Shown: piece by piece, positions 58,356 to 64,000 of the stretch | Numbering within the stretch: the stretch's first letter is position 1 | Layout of the letters: every line of letters starts with the position of its first letter | Assembly: GCA_902806575.1 (NCBI GenBank) | Contig: CADCXD010000008.1 | Coordinates: forward strand, 2,418,001 to 2,482,000 | Length of the DNA: 64,000 nucleotides | Direction: 5' to 3' | Source of the DNA: Jackrogersella multiformis | Taxonomy: Eukaryota; Ascomycota; Sordariomycetes; Xylariales; Hypoxylaceae | The notes under the pieces: generated by a model | Seen by the model: the letters and a program-made list of their open reading frames with translations, nothing else | Told to the model about the DNA's origin: nothing | Database searches by the model: none | Translations under genes and position numbers: made by a program

Positions 58356-61300
58356 GTTCCCTTGCTTAGGCTAGAGGCCAAGAAATTTCCTTAGGTTTTT
58401 TCTCCCCTTGAAGTCCTAAGTGACGTTTGTCGAGTAGTTAAGAAGAAAAGAGTGTGGGGGGTAAGGATGATTGGGTCGATCTGTAGGCCGGGCGCTTGCT
58501 GGTGTAAGCGGAGGGGGGGATTAATGGTAACTCAGGATGGACGATATGGATGGTAGGTATAAATGAATGGTTAGAATTGGGTATTAGAGAAATACCGAGT
58601 TATCTGAGACTCAAATGTATCAAGATGATTTCCAGAGTTGATTGTTATGGTAGGACGTTATACAGTAAATGTATGAAGGAAGGGAATGTGTAGATGTATA
58701 CAATAATAATAATGAACGACGACGGTGAGGTGGAAATGTAAGAAGAAAAAAAAAAAAGGTCGATTAGTTGACGGAGGTACGTTCCATGGATCGATGAATC
58801 CCGCAAAGGAAAATAACCTAACCTAAAGTTTCGCTAATGGAATTAGTCCCGCCTACCCAGGTAGGTACGGTCGGTACCTCCCTTGTACCAAACTAGGCTA
58901 ACCCGGTCAAGGTTAAACTTCACATTCTTCTCTCTGTGGAAACCGGGTGATGCAATAAAATTGATGTTTTAAGCCCGAGCTCAGCTTCCCTTGATTTTCC
59001 TTGGATTTCTTTAAGGAAACCGCTAGTTCGCAGAGCAATCCTAGATCTCATAGGGCCAGAATGCAGCAACCATAGCACGCTACACCATCGTCTTCAGGAG
59101 GTTGCTACGTCCACTAATTTACCGGCTAGATACTAAGGACCAATAACATCACTTCTAAGAGACCGGGATATACTTATTCAACCAATCGTTCCTTAGACAA
59201 CGTGGTGGGCTGCAGGACAACCTGCGAACAATCATCATATCTTAGCAATAACATGCTTTCATAGGTTGGCGTCTATGCTGAAAGTCATAACCGAAGCTTA
59301 CTGGCGTTTGTTCCTCCCCTTTTTCTAAGCTGGTACTTATGATTGTATCTAGGAAAGCTGTGAGATGTTGGGGCATAGTCTTCAACTGGCTCCAACCGAA
59401 CAAGAACAAAAGAGACAATAGGGAGCATTTAAGGTACACCTAGGTATGTATGTCAATGTATGTACCTAGGTATGCCAAATAGGAGGAGTTTTGTACCATG
59501 CATCAATCGATATAATCGGTGCCTATTATAGCACATTGGAATGATAAATTCTTATAACCTTGGGAAGGGCGAGGATGTCGTCGTTTACCTAGACATTGCA
59601 TTGCTTATCAGGAGCTAGTGACAATACATAAATGAGCTTGATATGGCGTGATGCACAATGCTGTCTTAGTAGACTGCTAACGTTTTTTCTTTCTGTATCG
59701 AATTATTCAAAGTCATGCACCTGACAAAACTGCATCCGAATGTGAGAATTCAAGATTGGTTTTCCTTACCACAAGATCAAGAAATAGAGCAATGCATATT
59801 TGCATAGTTCTCCTATTTCCACTCACTGCCAGCATCTGGCTTTTGCGTTTGTCAACAAAATATATATAAGCGAGTGTCGAAATGTATAAATGTCCGTGAG
59901 GTTTAATGGATTTGAAGGGAGTAGGGTAGCCTTTTATCATTATACCTCCTAATAAAATGCACAATAATATGGCGAACTCCGTCGCAGCAACTACGTAGCA
60001 GCTGTGGTACTTACCTAGGTAGGTACCCTAGGAAGGTAACGACGTTTCATCCAAAAATGGAAGCCAATTTAAACCCCTGTCAAACTTAAAGGCTATGAAA
60101 ACGTGCTATGCCCGCATTTTTACTGCAAGCACTTTAAAATAATTAAAGCTTGCTCTTTCTTGTCATTGTCATCTCATGCCACTTGCAGCAGTATTCTGGT
60201 TTCAATAAAGAGCCCTCGGTGCTGGAGAGCTTGGTTGTGCTACAGACCCTCCAGCCTTATTACTGGCGACACTCTACAGTATGTGGAGGAAATGCAATTA
60301 CATCCATAGTAAGTATACCTACATCACATTCCTGTTTACTGAAGTGATTAATAGGGCAACGACTCGAGTCACATGCAAGTTTCGTAAAAGAAGCTTGCTT
60401 AGAAGTCATAGGTAAAATCGAATCTCGTATTGCGCATCTCCTGTGCCAATTTTCATTGTAAGATGCGATAGTATAAATTATCTGCAAGTTTAAGGTCGCA
60501 GAGGAGTGAAGATACGAGAATTTGTTAGACGGCAAACACCCGCCCCCGACTTAATTCATTGGTGGTATTGTAAGGCCGACATGCACACATGCCGCACGGA
60601 TATGCAGTAATGTTGATCATAAAGAACATACAGTATACTCCGCCGAACTATACTTTTATGACCTGATAGTATCGTGGGGGACGCTTTGGTATCTTTGATA
60701 GATTCTGAGGACTTAGCGATTAGCCCCTTAGCAATAATGCACAGGTTTAACTTATCTGGAATGTGAAACTGGATGTGACTTCGTGGAATACATAGAGTTT
60801 TGAGCATCCATCTGGTCGGAACTGATTGACATTTGCGGAAGAACCTTAAAAGTTTGAAATTCTTTATTCCAATGCACCTGCATTGGGTACCTTAGGTATA
60901 TAGGGATGAAGAGTCGAGCAAGTTCGAATCTGTTTATCGAGGTAGGTTATCGATTAGGTATTGCATGCGAATACTTTCTTTAACGAAACCTTTCCTTTTT
61001 CGAACATAACTCACAATGCCATTCGTCTCATCTTGTTAGCCGTTATTCTTATCTCTAACTTCGTAATGCCCCCCTGAATAGGAGGATGCTATTATCCGTA
61101 CTACAGATGGGATTGTGTTGGCTTTCTTCTTATTTGTTATTTGGCGTTTCAAGTAAGAATTGCCGGGCTCAATGAAATGATTGAATCATTGCGAGTCGAG
61201 TATGGAAAGTAGGTAGTCAGCCGAGCAGTCAGCATACGAATCAGATACACTCACCTTCGCAACAATTGTGTACCTAATTTATGATATATCACCGGCTAGT

Positions 61301-63002
61301 TGCATGACCTGACAGTGTCAAAACTATGGTACACGACCAGGCAGCCAGGACGACCAGGACGATTTAAACATCATCCTATGCACTAAATATCTGTAGTATC
61401 AGCAGCTATTTAATCAGACTCGTCGCTACTTCTTTCTATTCCTTGAAATGGCTCGAGGGCTTATCTATCATCCACGTCGATATCTTGAATAACAACCTTG
61501 CAGCCTCGGAACTACAACCTTTACACCTGTTCTACACTATTATTACTCGCAGAACCTAGTAACAACATTGCAACCTTAGCCCGGTATTACAAGCACAGGT
61601 CTACTACATAGTCGTACCTAAACTTACATATATTGTTCGTCACCAACATATTACTGTATTGTATTACCTGCCTGTCAGTACCTATCTGCCGGTAGTACAA
61701 CCCGACTTCTACCGAATTGTTTCTTGTCTCAAGCGTACCTAGTACCTAGGTACATACTTAGGTTCCTAAGGTAAGGCCTGTTTTTCTTCCATTTCTTACT
61801 CATCATAAGATGTACATGTGTCTTCTTTCATAATCCTTCCTCGAGTGTAAGAATAATATCTGGGTATTTACATATTAAATGTACATATATAACATTTGAT
61901 TTAAGTATCGCTGAGCCTCGCGGCCCTTGCGTAGCGACTTCTCGTATCCAAGTTTTCAACTTCCAAATAGGTCAAGCGTCCTTCCTTAGACGGCTTGGTT
62001 CGAACCAATTTCAGCGAGCCAAAAGACTCGTACTACTACCGTACTACGTACCTTGTTTAGAAACCCACTTTAACCAGCATTAGGACTACCCACTTATCAG
62101 CCGCGACGTCATCGTCATTTGTCAATTCGTCAATCTTTTGGAACATCCCGCCCGCAAACTGCAAACTCGCAAAGTCCAGAGTCCAGACACATGTCAAATC
62201 CACATTCTACAACTTTTCGATCGTCTTGTCCAATCTGCCTGACCACAATTAACTGGACTTGTACAACAGCACCCGTGTGTACTCTGGGAGTCTGGGTACC
62301 TAGTATTACGGCTAACCAGCGAACCGGTTCCTTTCGCTAAATAATAACAAATACCTATTACTTCTGTCGAGATTCTGCCGAGAATTTGGGAGGGAGAACA
62401 CATCCATTACTTTCGATATTTCGATATTTCCATCTTTCGACTAGGTACTTTCTTCTTACCTTCGCCTTCGCCTTCGCACCTAGCCTACTTAGCGACGCCC
62501 GAGGTAATTTTGGCAGTAGGCTAATACACTACGACCTCTTCGATACCTAACTACGTAGGTAGGCACCGGGATACCACTAGATACCACTAGTCCAAGCCAT
62601 ATGCATCTCTCCCACCCACCAGTCTATCGTTGAAGATCTATCTACACTCCACTATCCTTCTATCTATTCTCTCCCAACCACGCAACATTCGCTTCTCACA
62701 TCTTAAAGTGACTCCTTTTGCCTTCTCTTTTCTCCTTTAACATTCTCGGATTATTTGAATTCGGTTGTTAGGGAAGCTCACCGGCTACGTTAGTCAGAAT
62801 TGGTTAGACTATCCGTGGTTGTTTGCTTCCCTCTCCTAAAAATAGCCCTGGAAAGGCTACTTAGGAGGTAGCTAAGCTAAAATAGGTCGCTGGATACCAC
62901 GAAAAGAACCCATATTACTAGGGGGTTAACTTACATATACCAATTGCCTTTCCTTTTGGTCAACTTCAACCACCTCTCAGCTATTACTAAGGTTGAGCCG
63001 CC
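58356..63002. other. Gene-poor divergent stretch
   Basis: About 4.6 kb between diverging start codons. The left end is the Whi5-like promoter; an A-run lies at 58745-58757. 59200-61300 is AT-rich with only short frames. The right ~1.5 kb is C/T-rich and likely holds the promoter and leader of the metalloprotease gene. GGTACC words occur at 58858-58880, 59461-59475, 60013-60032 and 61738-61757. A 14-bp palindrome is listed separately. No gene called. Confidence 0.5.
61995..62008. promoter_or_regulatory. Perfect 14-bp palindrome TTGGTTCGAACCAA
   Basis: A perfect 14-bp inverted repeat without spacer, about 1 kb upstream of the metalloprotease start, unrelated in sequence to the dispersed GGTACC words. 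It has the form of a dimeric transcription-factor site; I do not recognise the factor. Confidence 0.35.
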
Positions 63003-64000
63003 ATGGCACCTTCATTCCTGAACTTCAGGGACTTTCGAAGACGGTCGCGAGCTAGCATCCGTACTGATCGTTCTACCGACACCTCCAGTTACGATGATCA
63101 CCATAGTCAGAACACAACTCCCACCAACGGGTCAATCACGCCCCCTTCTATAGCTGCTCGCTCGGATCCAGCGCTTAATGCCCAGTTGAAGGACCAATTG
63201 CAACCTCCTCCAATTCCCCCCAACAGGCCTCCACCTCCGCCCAATTCTAATCGATATAGTGTATCTGGAATGGCTGGACTGGGATCTCCTGCGATGAATG
63301 GCAAATCCACATTGCCCGTGTCACAATATGCTCCTCGAATTACTAATCTCGGAGAGAACACATGGGTATGGTGAAGTTTTTCTTAGTTTAGGGTCCCATG
63401 GCGATATTGGTGTTGATTAGTTTATCGGTTGAGATTTTGGGCAGAGTTAACTTTTGAATGCTGCCATACTTGTATACTGATTATTTAACAGGTCTCGCAA
63501 AAGATCCTCCTCGTCCACGGAATAGTCGGGGAGGCAGGCCAGCAGTCGCTCGAAGGAAACGTTACCGTTTGCAGGTTTGACGATGGATTCCCACCCACGT
63601 TCTGGCCGGTCTGTGAGTCGCAATTTAAAGCCATAGTGTACCTCATGCCCGGGGCAAACAAACTGCGTTTCGACTTTTCGAGCCCCAAGCTCGCCAACAG
63701 CGGCTCTTCGAACCCGATCCATTCGTCCTATATCACGGTACACATGGTACCCCCTATGAACGCGCCGCCGCTACAACTTGCTATTTTGCTCGCCAAGGAT
63801 TCCCCGGGCACATTCGATGCGGTTCCTGCTCGGATTGAGAGGGAAGGAAATGGTCTCGAAACAGCCATTCGCAAGTTCAGGATGGCCGCTTACCTTTGGC
63901 AAGCGTTTACCGCAGAGCAGATGTGGCGAAACAAGCTTGGGCGGCGTGTATTCAGATTCGAAGAGGAATGGACCACGGGTGCCTGCAATTATCGGGATAG
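63003..64000 (+). CDS. Putative zinc metalloprotease, YIL108W family, 5' part only
   Basis: Two exons seen: 63003-63365 and 63492 to the window edge, so the gene is cut. The start is ACCGCC-like (GCCGCCATGG), an ideal context. Residues 1-120 are Ser/Pro-rich (PPPIPPNRPPPPP) and disordered. After the intron the sequence VSQKILLVHGIVGE, FPPTFWPVCESQFKAIVYLMPGANKLRF, YITVHMVPPMNAPPLQLAILLAKDSPG and FRMAAYLWQAFTAEQMWRN matches the N-terminal domain of the putative peptidase family typified by yeast YIL108W. The zinc-binding HExxH motif would lie beyond the edge, so catalytic competence cannot be judged. Note that splicing replaces a frame that would otherwise stop shortly after exon 1. Confidence 0.8.

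Noticed and set aside
60860..60945. TTCGAATC near 60922 suggesting a tRNA T-loop
   Set aside because: No matching acceptor, D-arm or anticodon arm could be built around it.

Overview
The window is nuclear DNA of a filamentous ascomycete, most likely a sordariomycete. The evidence is short spliceosomal introns (about 45-80 nt, GTAAGT/GTATGT donors, CTAAC-like branch sites), genes typical of Pezizomycotina (ATG9, COG6, mitoferrin, homocitrate synthase, a Whi5-like repressor, metacaspase, NLR-like STAND proteins), and intergenic DNA packed with ACCTAGGTAGGT-type words. I rebuilt exon structures by hand, and every complete model closes in frame. I could support no tRNA, rRNA, CRISPR array or intact transposon.

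Layout. 1-17.8 kb is ordinary housekeeping DNA: mitoferrin (-), homocitrate synthase (+; 15 exons including 8-nt and 16-nt exons), then ATG9 (-) and COG6 (+) sharing a divergent promoter, then an aminoglycoside-phosphotransferase-like protein whose catalytic loop has decayed (-). 17.8-23.06 kb is AT-rich and gene-poor. 23.06-41.84 kb is a block of six consecutive genes that all look like regulated-cell-death or non-self-response components. 41.84-47.5 kb is again gene-poor. 47.5-58.4 kb holds a fungal-specific protein of unknown function with a serine tract (-), a Ser/Thr-rich single-pass membrane protein resembling Mid2-type wall sensors (+), and a Whi5/Nrm1-like repressor (-). 58.4-63 kb is gene-poor, and the 5' part of a YIL108W-type zinc metalloprotease gene (+) runs off the right edge.

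The cell-death block is the most interesting part. Left to right: (1) a ubiquitin-like-domain/DUF7025/AAA+ ATPase fusion (-), head-to-head with (2) a DUF7708 protein whose NTPase-like half has no P-loop (+); (3) an NLR-like protein with an N-terminal alpha/beta-hydrolase (SesB-type), an NB-ARC with intact P-loop, and TPRs (-); (4) a 315-residue protein whose strand layout suggests a fungal gasdermin-like pore former (-), head-to-head with (5) a CHAT protease carrying two membrane segments and a P-loop-less ATPase-like tail (+); (6) a type I metacaspase (-). A CHAT protease beside a possible gasdermin would recall the known protease/gasdermin pairs of fungi and bacteria. The gasdermin call is inference from sequence pattern and is the claim most worth testing.

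Regulatory signals that fit gene function: a TGACTCA (CPC1/Gcn4) site and CCAAT boxes upstream of homocitrate synthase, three GATA sites at 6-bp spacing between ATG9 and COG6, and four AGGGGA elements at exact 10-bp spacing upstream of the wall-sensor-like gene.
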